Of a stretch of DNA of 33,491 nucleotides, positions 1-9,012 are shown piece after piece. How positions within the stretch are numbered: the first letter of the stretch is position 1; every line of letters starts with the position of its first letter. Below the pieces are notes generated by a model. The model was not told the DNA's origin. It did not search any database and worked only from the letters and a program-made list of their open reading frames with translations. A program made the position numbers and the translations under genes. This DNA is from Parvibacillus sp035426385 (GTDB lineage Bacteria > Bacteroidota > Bacteroidia > Chitinophagales > Saprospiraceae). Where the stretch lies: contig DAOLZQ010000031.1 in assembly GCA_035426385.1 (NCBI GenBank), positions 1 to 33,491 of the forward strand, written 5' to 3'.

Positions 1-57
1 CAGAATGATAATGATAATAAAGTAAGTAACATCAGTCGGTTTGTGAAGACCAATTAA
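1..57 (+). CDS. C-terminal tail of an upstream protein (partial)
   Basis: Frame 1 is open from the first base to a TAA at 55-57 and gives an 18-residue tail ending RFVKTN. A rho-independent terminator follows 28 bases later, which supports a real gene end. The basic/hydrophobic ending resembles the last strand of T9SS type A sorting domains, such as those ending the two giant proteins in this window, so the lost gene could be another T9SS cargo. With only 18 residues this is a guess. Confidence 0.35.
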   Translation, partial: QNDNDNKVSNISRFVKTN

Positions 58-84
58 TCTAAATTCAGCGCAACATGAATTAAG

Positions 85-113
85 GCCTGCCCCGCAAAGG
101 GTGGGCTTTTTTT
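85..113 (+). terminator. Rho-independent terminator
   Basis: An 8-bp stem (GCCTGCCC paired with GGGTGGGC, including two G-T pairs) closes a 6-nt loop and is followed by seven T. It lies 28 bases after the stop codon at 55-57 and ends that upstream transcript. Confidence 0.8.
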
Positions 114-605
114 ATGGTGAGCTATAGAGCGAAAAATTTTGGTTTTTGATTAGAATTGTAAATCTTAAAGTGGTAAGTGGTCTTTCTATATAGATGGCTG
201 GAGTTATTCCCTGGCTGTTATTTCGGTTATTTCTCCACTTATATATACTCTTAGCAAATTTGAATTTTCTTAAGAGCACATTCAATTATCATTGTGCTAA
301 ATTGGGTGTGACTTATTCGAAAAAACTTTAATTGAAAGCCGACATTTTAAATTTGTATTTGACTGAAGACTATGAGTCTATTTATCTTTTGATATGATTA
401 TTTTTTATTCAATTGCCATAGCGGAAAGGTCTATAAAAGTAAGTGCGCGTTTTTATCGAGTTATTTTTTAATTAAGGTTATTGATTTAGGATTTAAAAAT
501 AGTTTTGATTAGAGGCTAATGTTCATCTTTGAAGTTATTTCCCAAAGGAAAAAATAAATTATTCCTTCGATTTGATACTAAACATAAGGGTTCGTATAAT
601 GATGG
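114..605. other. Gene-free AT-rich stretch
   Basis: About 490 bases between the terminator and the 3' end of the ABC exporter gene. No ORF of convincing length, no RNA gene and no strong palindrome is visible. An isolated TAAATTTG box occurs near 349-356 but has no TTG at suitable spacing and no gene behind it. Confidence 0.5.
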
Positions 606-2411
606 TTATTTTATTGTGTCTAAAATTTTATTCAAATTTAGGGATCGTGCAGAAGCATCAAAAATTTCACGATAAGGCCCATCTCTTTTATACAGAGTTT
701 CATGTGTACCTGATTCTACTACTCTACCTTCCTTCATAACATAGATAATGTCGGCATCAATTATCTGAGAAATTGAATGTGAAATAATTAATACTGTACG
801 GTTTTGTTTAATTGCATCAAGACTATTTTTTATTTGTTCCGTGGCAATGGCATCTAGACTGGCAGTGGGTTCATCCAACATAATAATCGGTGGATTTTTA
901 AGAAATAGACGCGCAATAGCTATGCGTTGCTTCTGCCCACCGGAAAGCATCTGTGCCTCTGTTTCATATCCATTTGGTAATTGAATGATTTGATCATGGA
1001 GATAAGCACTCTTTGATGATTCAATGATTTCTTCCATAGTTGCTGCCATATTGCCATACCTGATATTATCGGCTATAGTACCACGAAATATATGATTCTG
1101 CTGCAGCACTATTCCTATGTTATTCCTTAAATTATTTGTATCGTAATTATTCAAATCTACTCCATCCATTGATACTATCCCACTATCTGGTAGATAGAAT
1201 TTGCATAATAAATTGACCACTGTACTTTTACCTGCACCACTCAATCCTACTAGAGCTGTGGTACGTCCATTTTCTATTTTTAAACTAACACTGTGCAGAG
1301 CTTTAGTGCCATTAGGATAAGTAAAATCTACATCGGACATTTCCAGATCACCCAATATATGTGAGGGTGCATAGTTGCCGGATTCTTCTATTTCATCATC
1401 TGAACCTAAGATTTCAAAATAGCCTTCAGCGTATATAAAAGCGTCATTCATCTCGTCGTAAATTCTATGCAGTTGTCTTATCGGCGCTGATACATTACTG
1501 AACAACATAATGTGCAACATAATAGCGCCAATGGTGATTTGTTGATCCAATACTAAATAAACGGTGAGTAGTATAATTAGTACAACTCCTATTTGCTCCA
1601 AGAAAGTTTTTACTGCATCAAATATGAAGTTGGTTTTCCTGGTATAGAGCTGACTATTCATTAGCTTCATTTGAAGATCAAATTGTTTTTTGCCTTCGTA
1701 TGTTTCCCGCACAAAACTCTTGATTACCATTATAGAATTAATCAAATTTAAAAGTCCATTATTTTTCTCTTCTCTCTGACCTCTCAATTGGCGACGAACA
1801 CCTTGTAGCTTTCTGGCTTGCTTCAGACTCACATAAAAATAGGCCGGAATTATTGTAGTGGCTACCAGTCCAACATACACATTGGCCAAATACATAATCA
1901 CTAATGCTATAATGGCATTGCTAAATAAGGGTAATATATCAATAAAGAAATTCTGAACTAGTTTTGTTAGACTCTCTATTCCCCGATCAATTCGCATCTG
2001 AAGTTTTCCTGACTCATGGTTGCTTTCAGTAAAGAACGCGAGCCTATAAGTCATAATTTTTTCAATTACCGATTGCGCTAGTTCAGCACTTATATTAATT
2101 CTGATTTTTTCACCGTAATATTTTTGACCAAAGGATATGAAAATATTAATAATCTCCTTACCAAATAATATCATAGAAATTATACCTAGTACTTTCAGTC
2201 CGGAAGCAAGTGGATCTGGTAGTCTCAACAAAAGCTCAACTTCATCCACAGTATATTTTAATACGAGCGGATTTACTTGGGCAACTAAGGCACCAATGAA
2301 GGTAAGAAATAGTGTTCCCCAGATCATAGACCTATAAGGCCTTACAAACGACTTTAGCTGCTTGTAGATATTGATTAAACCTAATGTCCTGGGAAAGCGC
2401 TTGTCTTCCAT
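606..2411 (-). CDS. MsbA-like ABC exporter, fused permease and ATPase
   Basis: A 601-residue half-transporter expected to dimerise in the inner membrane and export a lipid, peptide or drug; the substrate cannot be read from sequence. An N-terminal type I exporter membrane domain (about residues 25-320, six predicted helices) precedes a nucleotide-binding domain with Walker A GLSGAGKST (389-397), Q-loop QQ (437-438), signature LSGGQKQR (489-496), Walker B ending MLDE (511-514, catalytic E514) and switch H545. The segment before the signature reads EAQM rather than the usual G-rich GExG form, a small departure. Length is normal for the family. It is transcribed away from the TylF-like methyltransferase gene with 122 bases between them. 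A role in exporting a surface polysaccharide or lipid modified by the neighbour is possible but is inference. Confidence 0.93.
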   Translation of the reverse strand: MEDKRFPRTLGLINIYKQLKSFVRPYRSMIWGTLFLTFIGALVAQVNPLVLKYTVDEVELLLRLPDPLASGLKVLGIISMILFGKEIINIFISFGQKYYGEKIRINISAELAQSVIEKIMTYRLAFFTESNHESGKLQMRIDRGIESLTKLVQNFFIDILPLFSNAIIALVIMYLANVYVGLVATTIIPAYFYVSLKQARKLQGVRRQLRGQREEKNNGLLNLINSIMVIKSFVRETYEGKKQFDLQMKLMNSQLYTRKTNFIFDAVKTFLEQIGVVLIILLTVYLVLDQQITIGAIMLHIMLFSNVSAPIRQLHRIYDEMNDAFIYAEGYFEILGSDDEIEESGNYAPSHILGDLEMSDVDFTYPNGTKALHSVSLKIENGRTTALVGLSGAGKSTVVNLLCKFYLPDSGIVSMDGVDLNNYDTNNLRNNIGIVLQQNHIFRGTIADNIRYGNMAATMEEIIESSKSAYLHDQIIQLPNGYETEAQMLSGGQKQRIAIARLFLKNPPIIMLDEPTASLDAIATEQIKNSLDAIKQNRTVLIISHSISQIIDADIIYVMKEGRVVESGTHETLYKRDGPYREIFDASARSLNLNKILDTIK

Positions 2412-2498
2412 TCAGATTTATGGTGCTTTAATAGAATTATGGTGCAAATGTCATGCTTTAACAACACATTAGTTTAGGTTGTTCAAGATCACAAAAGT

Positions 2499-2530
2499 TG
2501 ACGTACAAATAATATTTCCCATATTTTTGC
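2499..2530 (+). promoter_or_regulatory. Bacteroidota-type promoter of the methyltransferase gene
   Basis: A TTG (2499-2501, within TTGAC) is followed after 21 bases by TATTTTTG (2523-2530), which fits the Bacteroidota consensus TTG-N17-23-TAnnTTTG. The -7 box ends only three bases before the ATG at 2534, so transcription would begin at or within the start codon. Confidence 0.5.
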
Positions 2531-2533
2531 AAA

Positions 2534-3337
2534 ATGAAAAAATTCCTAAGACATCTTTTAAATAGAGTTGGATACGATATTGTCAAAGTAAGGCACTTTG
2601 GTGAGGTTGAAAAGAATGCTGAGTATGAGTTCAATAAGGAGGCATTTGAAGCAATAAAAGTGATAAAAGATTACACTATGGTGCCTTATCAGAATTTGGA
2701 ACAACTGTTTGAGATGGTCAAATACTGTGAAGAGCGCAGGATAGCGGGCGATTATGTAGAATGCGGAGTATGGAAGGGAGGTAGTATTGGCCTTATGGCT
2801 TTGGCTAATCTACAATATAGCTCTATCCGTCGTAACCTGCATTTATTCGATATTTTTGCGGATATAGGTGAGCCTGATCCAACAAAGGATGGAGTAAAAG
2901 CACTTAAAGATGTTGAAAAGTATCTTGGGAAAAAATTACAATTAACGGGTAAGAAGGAATCTATGAATGGTTTTTATGATTCATTTGGCGGCCACGGTAC
3001 TTTGCAAGGCAATCAAGAGTTGTTGGAAAATATCATAGGTTATCCAAGAAACAGTATACAATATCACGTAGGTTGGTTTCAGGACACTATACCGAATGAT
3101 TACTCTGAGATGGGGCCTATTGCCATCTTGCGCCTGGATGGGGACTGGTACGAGTCGACTTGGATATGTCTCAATCATTTATTCGATAAAGTGGTGAAAG
3201 GCGGTTTTGTTATTATCGATGATTATGGCACCTATGAAGGATGTAGCAGGGCAGTAAATGAATTCTTTGCCGAGCGAAACATCCATCCTTTCTTAAGTTA
3301 TTCCAGTACTGAATGCCGATATTGGATTAGAGAGTAA
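2534..3337 (+). CDS. TylF/MycF-type macrocin O-methyltransferase family protein
   Basis: A 267-residue class I SAM-dependent methyltransferase of the TylF family, which methylates sugar hydroxyls in a metal-dependent way. The SAM-binding start is ECGVWKGG (76-83). The acidic metal-binding positions characteristic of the family are visible as RLDGDWY (D202, D204) and IIDDYG (D229, D230). The region HLFDIFADIGEPDP (103-116) matches the family's second core strand. There is no signal peptide, so it is cytoplasmic. In Bacteroidota such genes often sit among glycan-synthesis genes; here the only neighbour of that sort is the divergent ABC exporter. The sugar substrate is unknown. The start is fixed by the ATG immediately downstream of a good -7 box and by the lack of any later in-frame ATG near the N terminus. 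Confidence 0.9.
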   Translation: MKKFLRHLLNRVGYDIVKVRHFGEVEKNAEYEFNKEAFEAIKVIKDYTMVPYQNLEQLFEMVKYCEERRIAGDYVECGVWKGGSIGLMALANLQYSSIRRNLHLFDIFADIGEPDPTKDGVKALKDVEKYLGKKLQLTGKKESMNGFYDSFGGHGTLQGNQELLENIIGYPRNSIQYHVGWFQDTIPNDYSEMGPIAILRLDGDWYESTWICLNHLFDKVVKGGFVIIDDYGTYEGCSRAVNEFFAERNIHPFLSYSSTECRYWIRE

Positions 3338-3722
3338 TTAATATCCCATCTTGTTCCATGCATTAGAATGGCTTTAGCACATAATAAATGCTTATATGTG
3401 TTCTGAATATTTTGATTGTCCACGCACCTGTGTAATTCTTTCTTTCCACTTAACCGCCTTGGTTGAGACGGCCATTTATTCATAGACTTCATGCCTTCAA
3501 GTTGAGCCCCAGTAATTTGACTTGTGGGATTGTAATATTTTATCACCCATTTTAAATTGAATTTTTTCACATATATAAAAAAAAAATGCAATAAATAACT
3601 ATTTGATAGTATTGTGCAATCAAACATATTACGGATATTTGTAATATCTAATCGCTGATAATAGAACAGTATATACTTAGCGATTTATTATAATGTAAAT
3701 AATTGTTTTTTATAGAACCGTG

Positions 3723-3747
3723 CCGGCCCCCTGGGCCGGTCATTTTT
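3723..3747 (+). terminator. Probable terminator after the methyltransferase
   Basis: A perfect 7-bp GC stem (CCGGCCC with GGGCCGG) and a 3-nt loop are followed by TCATTTTT. The T-run is interrupted by CA, so termination may be partial. It lies about 385 bases beyond the methyltransferase stop. Confidence 0.55.
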
Positions 3748-3818
3748 AAGCTCCCAAAAACAGTATAAAAAAAATCCGGTGAATGCCGGTAGACATATTT
3801 TGTAATAAGGTTTCTTGT

Positions 3819-3856
3819 CCAAAGGGTGGTTAAAGAATCATCCTTTGGTCTTTTTT
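3819..3856 (+). terminator. Terminator-like hairpin in the leader of the giant gene
   Basis: CCAAAGG pairs with CCTTTGG and the stem extends inward by GTG/CAT (10 bp with one G-T pair) around a 10-nt loop. TC and six T follow. It ends 41 bases before the ATG at 3898, so it is either a terminator of an upstream transcript or a leader attenuator of the 1522-aa gene. Confidence 0.6.
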
Positions 3857-3897
3857 ACAAAGTGCAAGACAGGTAATTTCTTAATTCTAAATATACT

Positions 3898-6800
3898 ATG
3901 GTCATGAAAACTACAACTTTAATGACTGGCAAATTGAGTGGATTCCAAATGGTGAACATCATTTGGCTACTGGCATTTAGCCCATTTGCTATGAAATTTT
4001 TTGCTCCCGCTAAGCCTGAGCCACCTAGGATAGAAAGTCAGCTAATGGTGGGTGATAATGTGTCACTGAACTGTAAGAACAATGTTAATATTAGTATCAG
4101 TGAAACTGGTAAGTCGGAAGTAATCCCGGCTTTTTTTATTGCACCGAGCTATCCCAATTTTATGCACTTGATCTCCATAATACAGGGACGTGACAACAAC
4201 ATTATCACCTGTGCAGATGTCGGAAAAGATCTGATGATCATCGTGACTGATACGCTTACTCATGAACGATGCATGACGTCTTTCCACGTGGAAGATAAGA
4301 TGCCTCCAACATTTATCTGTGAAGATGTGAAAGTCCCCTGTGGAATCGGTTTAGATGATCAGACACTAAACGAATATGCAGGCTTTGCAACTGATAATTG
4401 TACCGATCCGGTCAACCTGACTTTGATCGATTATGTAGATTCTGTCTATAGCTGCCCCTCACCCTACACCTATAAATCTACCAGGACTTATGTGGCGACA
4501 GATGCTTCAGGCAATTCATCTTCATGTACATTCAATATTTTCTTTCTAAGACCTATACTCGATTCTATTGTGTTTCCCAATGATACTACAATAGAATGTA
4601 CCAATTTTAGTAAGGATACCTCTGTGACGGGTCAGCCCACATTTATGGGTTATCCACTTACAGGCGTATGTTACACTTGGTTCTACTTTGATGACAGGAC
4701 TACTCCTATGGGCTGTGAAGGTCGGTTTAAAATCAGGAGAATCTGGACAGTACTGGATGAATGTAATGGCACTAGTCGTCGTGATACCCAATTCATCATG
4801 TCTATAGACACTACACCCCCCTCTATAACTTGTCCGGCCGATATCACTATTGGTACTGATGGGCATACCTGTGCGGCGGTATATACATTTCCAGCACCTA
4901 CTGTCTCAGATGGTTGCACTCCAAAAAATCAAATAACTATAAAATACAAAGTGGATGGTATTATACGGTCCGGACCTTCAGTCACGTTGGAACCCGGCGC
5001 TCATATCATTCAATACACTGCTGACGATAAATGTAACAATACTTCTACCTGCACTTATACAGTTACGGTGGTGGATATAATGCCTCCCGATCTGACTTGC
5101 CATGACATCACTGTAGCTCTGAATAATCAGGGTGAAGGTAAGGTATGTGCTGATTCGCTTTTATTTGATTACTCCGATAATTGCCCGGGTGAACTGTATA
5201 TTCAGATTCGAAAAATGCAGGATGACGTGTTTACCGATTGTGTGACTTACACCTGTGATGAGATTGGCACAAATAATATGTTGGTTTTCGAAGTATGCGA
5301 TGAAGCCGGCAATTGCAATACGTGTATGGTAACTGTGGATGTGCAGGATAAGGAAAGACCTGTGATAGATTGTACTAATAATCGAATTGCTGTACCTTGT
5401 GATGGTGTAGATATCTTTGACATTCATCATCATGTTCCGCCGATTTCTGACAATTGTGGAATTGCAGATACTCTTTTTCAAAAGATTCAAGATAACGTTT
5501 CTTGTGGCACAGGTGAGATTATATGGCGTATTATTGCAGTCGATAATGCTGGGCTAAGAGATAGCTGTGATTTCCATGTCATTGTAGACAACCCTTATCC
5601 TTTTGATGAATTGATCATTGATTGGCCTGAAGATATTTCTCTGATGGGTTGTAGCCCTAATGTAAATGATACTTCTCTTACCGGCTTTCCCCACGTGTCC
5701 GGTCCATACTGCAATCCACTTTGGATCGGTGCCATCATCGACTCTACCATCACTGATGAAGGATGTCTGATCGTATCGAAGACCTGGCGGGTTATCGATA
5801 GTTGCATTTACATCGGAGGAGATGAAGGTATTAAAGAACACATACAAATTATCAATGCAGACGGCGGATTGCCGCCTATATTCACTTTTGTTCCACCTGA
5901 TGTCACCGTAGATGGAGATGTAAGTTGTGACGCTTATGTCCAACTGGACTCAGCAAAAGCAAAAGCTTGTGCAACCCCTGTGATTATTACCAATTCTTAT
6001 ACAGATGGTGGACCCGATGCAAGTGGTACCTATCCGGAAGGAACTACTATAATTACCTTCACAGCAACAGATACCTGTGGACGTGTAAGTACTGCAACAA
6101 CAAGCGTCACTGTCAATACACCCGGCTTGGTATTGGAATGTCCAGACACTACTATGACATGTGATACTTATAGTCCTGATTTTATTCCATTGCCTATATT
6201 GATATTCTCTTGTGGTGATACTACACTCGTTCGTACTTACACAGAGAACCTAAATATTTGTGGAGGAGGTACTGTAGATGTACACTATGTCGTCACAGAT
6301 GAAAATGGACATGTCGCTATTTGTGATTTTACTATTATAGTCCAGAATAATGGAGCACTTACGGATAATGATATTGATTGGCCGGAGACTCCGCTCATTT
6401 TTGACCAGTGTGATGTCAATTTAGATCCTGATTCACTGGATAGTAGACCCGTCATTACAAATGTCAGCTCTTGTGCTCATTATAGTATCTCATATGAGGA
6501 TGTTCCTTCGACTCCGCTTGATAGTCTTGCCTGTTATGCTATTGATCGCAACTGGACTGTGGTGGACTCTTGTAGTCTGGACAATATGGAGGGAGGCATA
6601 CATTTATTTGTTCAGCATTTTGAATTTATTGATACCATTGCACCTGTCTTCCATGGATATACTTTGGGTGATACCATTTATTTTTTCGTAGATACACTCA
6701 GTTGTGATAATTTTGTAGATCTCAGTGGCCTGACAGTCACCGATTGTAACTTGCTTACTGTAATAAATGATTCTCCCGCTCCTGATGCAGACCATAATTC

Positions 6801-8466
6801 TGTAGATGCCAGCGGAACATACGGCATCGGTACGACCACAATAAATTACACAGCGACGGACAGCTGTGGAAATACTAGCATATTCCAACTCTTTACTTTT
6901 GGAAGGGATACAGTTGCACCTAAGTGGAAATGTCCTGTGAAGATTCCAATAGTAATGAATGAAGATGGTATTGATACTTTGCATGCTTATGAATTAGAAC
7001 AAGATACTGCTCTAGCGAGTGATAACTGTACACTCCACGAGAATCTGAGGTTTACTTTTGACTCACTGGATATTCCAAATGATTCTTTGATCTTCATTTG
7101 TATGGGATCAATCAATTTTCTTTTATTTAAAAATATACCTGTATTTGTCTTTGACGAAAGCGGCAATTTTAAAAGATGTCTTGTCGCTATAGAATATATT
7201 TTACCGCCTAGTGGAGATGTGGATTGTAGTCATACCATGTTATTGATGGGCACAATTTATAATGAGGTGGGATTGCCCATAGACAAGGTAAAGATTATGT
7301 TGGTAGGTGAGAACAGGTACAGCATGAATGGCCTGAACGGTGATTATTGGATTTATGATATTCCTCCCGGTGCGGATTTAGAAGTTGCCTGTGATAAGGA
7401 AGATAATCCACTCAATGGAATTAGTACACGAGATATTATTGAGCTCCATCGGCACTTGTTGGGTACTAAATCGCTGAAGACACCATATCAGATGCTTGCA
7501 GCGGATGTAAATGGTGATCAAAAATTATCTACTAAAGACATTTTGGATCTGCGTTCACTAATAGTCGGAAATACCACCGAATTGCCATGTGGATTTACTT
7601 GGAGATTTGCAGACGCCAACTATCGCTTTGCAGATCCGACCGATCCATTCCATCAGCCGCAAGTATTTAATACCAGAATCCAAAATGTCACAGGTATGGT
7701 ACCCAAGGCCAATTTTGTAGGCATCAAAATGGGAGATTTAAATTCATCTGCAAAAGTAAATGCTAAGCAAGATGAAACAGAGATTAGAGATCAGCTAACA
7801 TTGCCACTTGTAGTTTCTTCAGAACAAATCCAGGATGACTTAATCGAAGTAACATTTTCTGCTAAAGAACTGGAGAATTATATGGGCTTCCAGTTTGAAT
7901 TGAACTTTGACGCTTCTGTATTACAATTTCAACACTATGTACCGGGCAATTTGTCTGATTTCAATGAAAGTAATGTAGGTGTTAAAAACGCAACTCGAGG
8001 AAAAATTGGTATCAGCTGGGATAACATGAAGTTGGATAACAATTCTGAGATTATACACTTGTACTTCAAAGTACTTAGAAAAGGAAATGCAGCGCTTACC
8101 TTAAATGAGTCGCGTATAAATGCAGAGGCCTACACACTGGACAATAATGTAAGAAAAGTAGTACTGGAAGGTGCAGATGTTTTAGCCGGTGCTAAGACTC
8201 AAGCTCAGGGTATTCTGTATCAAAATATCCCCAATCCATTTACACACAACACCACAATCAAAATATTACTGAATGATAATACACAAGGTATCTTCACAGT
8301 ATATGATATAACCGGTAAGGTCATATGGCAGAAATCAGCTGAATTTGAAAAAGGATTGAATTCCATTGAACTTAAAGCAGAAGATCTGGGAAGATCAGGC
8401 GTGTACTTCTACCGATTTGAATCTAGCTCATTTAGTGAGACTCGAAAAATGATATTTACGTTGTAG
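3898..8466 (+). CDS. Giant secreted HYR-repeat protein with dockerin-like, cohesin-like and T9SS sorting domains
   Basis: A 1522-residue predicted surface or extracellular protein. The N terminus has one hydrophobic segment (about 18-34) serving as a signal. Most of the chain is Cys-rich Ig-like modules; the clearest HYR modules lie near 303-394 (starting DTTPPSITCPADITIG), 664-741 and 914-1001, each with the DASGTY/TTTI.YTATDxCG type ending. Next come a carboxypeptidase-regulatory-like fold (about 1113-1167), a dockerin type I-like pair of helices (about 1171-1235) with the calcium-loop motif DVNGDQKLSTKDILDLR, a cohesin-like beta domain (about 1300-1421, GFQFELNFDASVLQF) and a T9SS type A C-terminal domain (about 1440-1522, with NIPNPF and KVIW). 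HYR modules are associated with adhesion. The protein is probably exported by Sec, then across the outer membrane by T9SS. The 1335-aa paralogue follows 546 bases downstream. Domain borders are approximate; ligand and function are unknown. Confidence 0.9.
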   Translation: MVMKTTTLMTGKLSGFQMVNIIWLLAFSPFAMKFFAPAKPEPPRIESQLMVGDNVSLNCKNNVNISISETGKSEVIPAFFIAPSYPNFMHLISIIQGRDNNIITCADVGKDLMIIVTDTLTHERCMTSFHVEDKMPPTFICEDVKVPCGIGLDDQTLNEYAGFATDNCTDPVNLTLIDYVDSVYSCPSPYTYKSTRTYVATDASGNSSSCTFNIFFLRPILDSIVFPNDTTIECTNFSKDTSVTGQPTFMGYPLTGVCYTWFYFDDRTTPMGCEGRFKIRRIWTVLDECNGTSRRDTQFIMSIDTTPPSITCPADITIGTDGHTCAAVYTFPAPTVSDGCTPKNQITIKYKVDGIIRSGPSVTLEPGAHIIQYTADDKCNNTSTCTYTVTVVDIMPPDLTCHDITVALNNQGEGKVCADSLLFDYSDNCPGELYIQIRKMQDDVFTDCVTYTCDEIGTNNMLVFEVCDEAGNCNTCMVTVDVQDKERPVIDCTNNRIAVPCDGVDIFDIHHHVPPISDNCGIADTLFQKIQDNVSCGTGEIIWRIIAVDNAGLRDSCDFHVIVDNPYPFDELIIDWPEDISLMGCSPNVNDTSLTGFPHVSGPYCNPLWIGAIIDSTITDEGCLIVSKTWRVIDSCIYIGGDEGIKEHIQIINADGGLPPIFTFVPPDVTVDGDVSCDAYVQLDSAKAKACATPVIITNSYTDGGPDASGTYPEGTTIITFTATDTCGRVSTATTSVTVNTPGLVLECPDTTMTCDTYSPDFIPLPILIFSCGDTTLVRTYTENLNICGGGTVDVHYVVTDENGHVAICDFTIIVQNNGALTDNDIDWPETPLIFDQCDVNLDPDSLDSRPVITNVSSCAHYSISYEDVPSTPLDSLACYAIDRNWTVVDSCSLDNMEGGIHLFVQHFEFIDTIAPVFHGYTLGDTIYFFVDTLSCDNFVDLSGLTVTDCNLLTVINDSPAPDADHNSVDASGTYGIGTTTINYTATDSCGNTSIFQLFTFGRDTVAPKWKCPVKIPIVMNEDGIDTLHAYELEQDTALASDNCTLHENLRFTFDSLDIPNDSLIFICMGSINFLLFKNIPVFVFDESGNFKRCLVAIEYILPPSGDVDCSHTMLLMGTIYNEVGLPIDKVKIMLVGENRYSMNGLNGDYWIYDIPPGADLEVACDKEDNPLNGISTRDIIELHRHLLGTKSLKTPYQMLAADVNGDQKLSTKDILDLRSLIVGNTTELPCGFTWRFADANYRFADPTDPFHQPQVFNTRIQNVTGMVPKANFVGIKMGDLNSSAKVNAKQDETEIRDQLTLPLVVSSEQIQDDLIEVTFSAKELENYMGFQFELNFDASVLQFQHYVPGNLSDFNESNVGVKNATRGKIGISWDNMKLDNNSEIIHLYFKVLRKGNAALTLNESRINAEAYTLDNNVRKVVLEGADVLAGAKTQAQGILYQNIPNPFTHNTTIKILLNDNTQGIFTVYDITGKVIWQKSAEFEKGLNSIELKAEDLGRSGVYFYRFESSSFSETRKMIFTL

Positions 8467-8491
8467 TTTTTTTGAATTAAGACCATTTATA

Positions 8492-8525
8492 AAGGGGCTC
8501 ATGATATTTCATGACCCCTTTTTTT
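8492..8525 (+). terminator. Rho-independent terminator of the first giant gene
   Basis: AAGGGG pairs with CCCCTT and, after a one-base bulge, TCATGA pairs with TCATGA around a TATT loop. A run of seven T (8519-8525) follows. It starts 25 bases after the stop codon. Confidence 0.85.
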
Positions 8526-9012
8526 GTTGATGTAATTTTATTATTGACTTGTAGGCTTAAAAAATGCAAGTTTCCAATCTGTATTAGGCTGATAATCATA
8601 TATATACACTTTAGTTATATATGTTATTCATTAATTCACCTTGTATAGGTATAGATGTACTGATTTTTCATATGATATATTTGTACCATGTATTGAAAGT
8701 AATACTACTCTTTGAAAGGAAGTAATTTTAGAACCACCGAACCAACCTACACACAATATTTCCTTTCATTTTCCTACCAACCTATATTAAAATACCTACC
8801 TGAATAAAATTATTTATTTCAGCTATTGATTCTGTTTCTACTTTGATAGAGACCGTAGATGCTGTATATGAAATAATGGCTTATTCACAATATTAATTAT
8901 TGGGATCTGACCGATCCTGCTCAATAAGGAACTACAACTGCTATGCCTGTAAAGTCAGGTATGGGAGTACTTTATTAAAATCTTTTTACAAAAAACTAAA
9001 ACTAAGTGTCTC
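8526..9012 (+). promoter_or_regulatory. Long leader region of the second giant gene
   Basis: There is no ORF of note in these 487 bases. A TAnnTTTG box (TATATTTG, 8676-8683) is the best -7 candidate, but no TTG lies at the right distance, so a transcript from it (5' leader about 320 bases) is uncertain. Downstream are a 9-bp inverted repeat (TGAAAGGAA 8713-8721, TTCCTTTCA 8760-8768) and a direct repeat ACCAACCTA (8741-8749, 8776-8784). Confidence 0.35.

Larger units (their letters stand above)
3338..3897. other. 560-bp intergenic region with three hairpins
   Basis: Separates the methyltransferase from the first giant surface-protein gene. It contains a terminator-like hairpin at 3723-3747, a short CCGG-GTGAAT-type hairpin at 3776-3789 and a second terminator-like hairpin at 3819-3856. 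A 109-codon minus-strand ORF (3298-3627) runs into the methyltransferase 3' end; it has some protein-like composition after its first 25 residues but I recognise no family and do not call it as a gene. Confidence 0.5.

Noticed and set aside
3298..3627. 109-codon minus-strand ORF overlapping the methyltransferase 3' end
   Set aside because: No recognised family, low-complexity N terminus, 40-base overlap with a solid gene. Some protein-like composition in its second half means a decayed gene remains possible.
4063..7200. Repeated Cys-rich modules as a nucleotide repeat or CRISPR-like array
   Set aside because: The repetition is at protein level (HYR and Ig-like modules) with diverged DNA and irregular spacing; there are no direct repeats with spacers.
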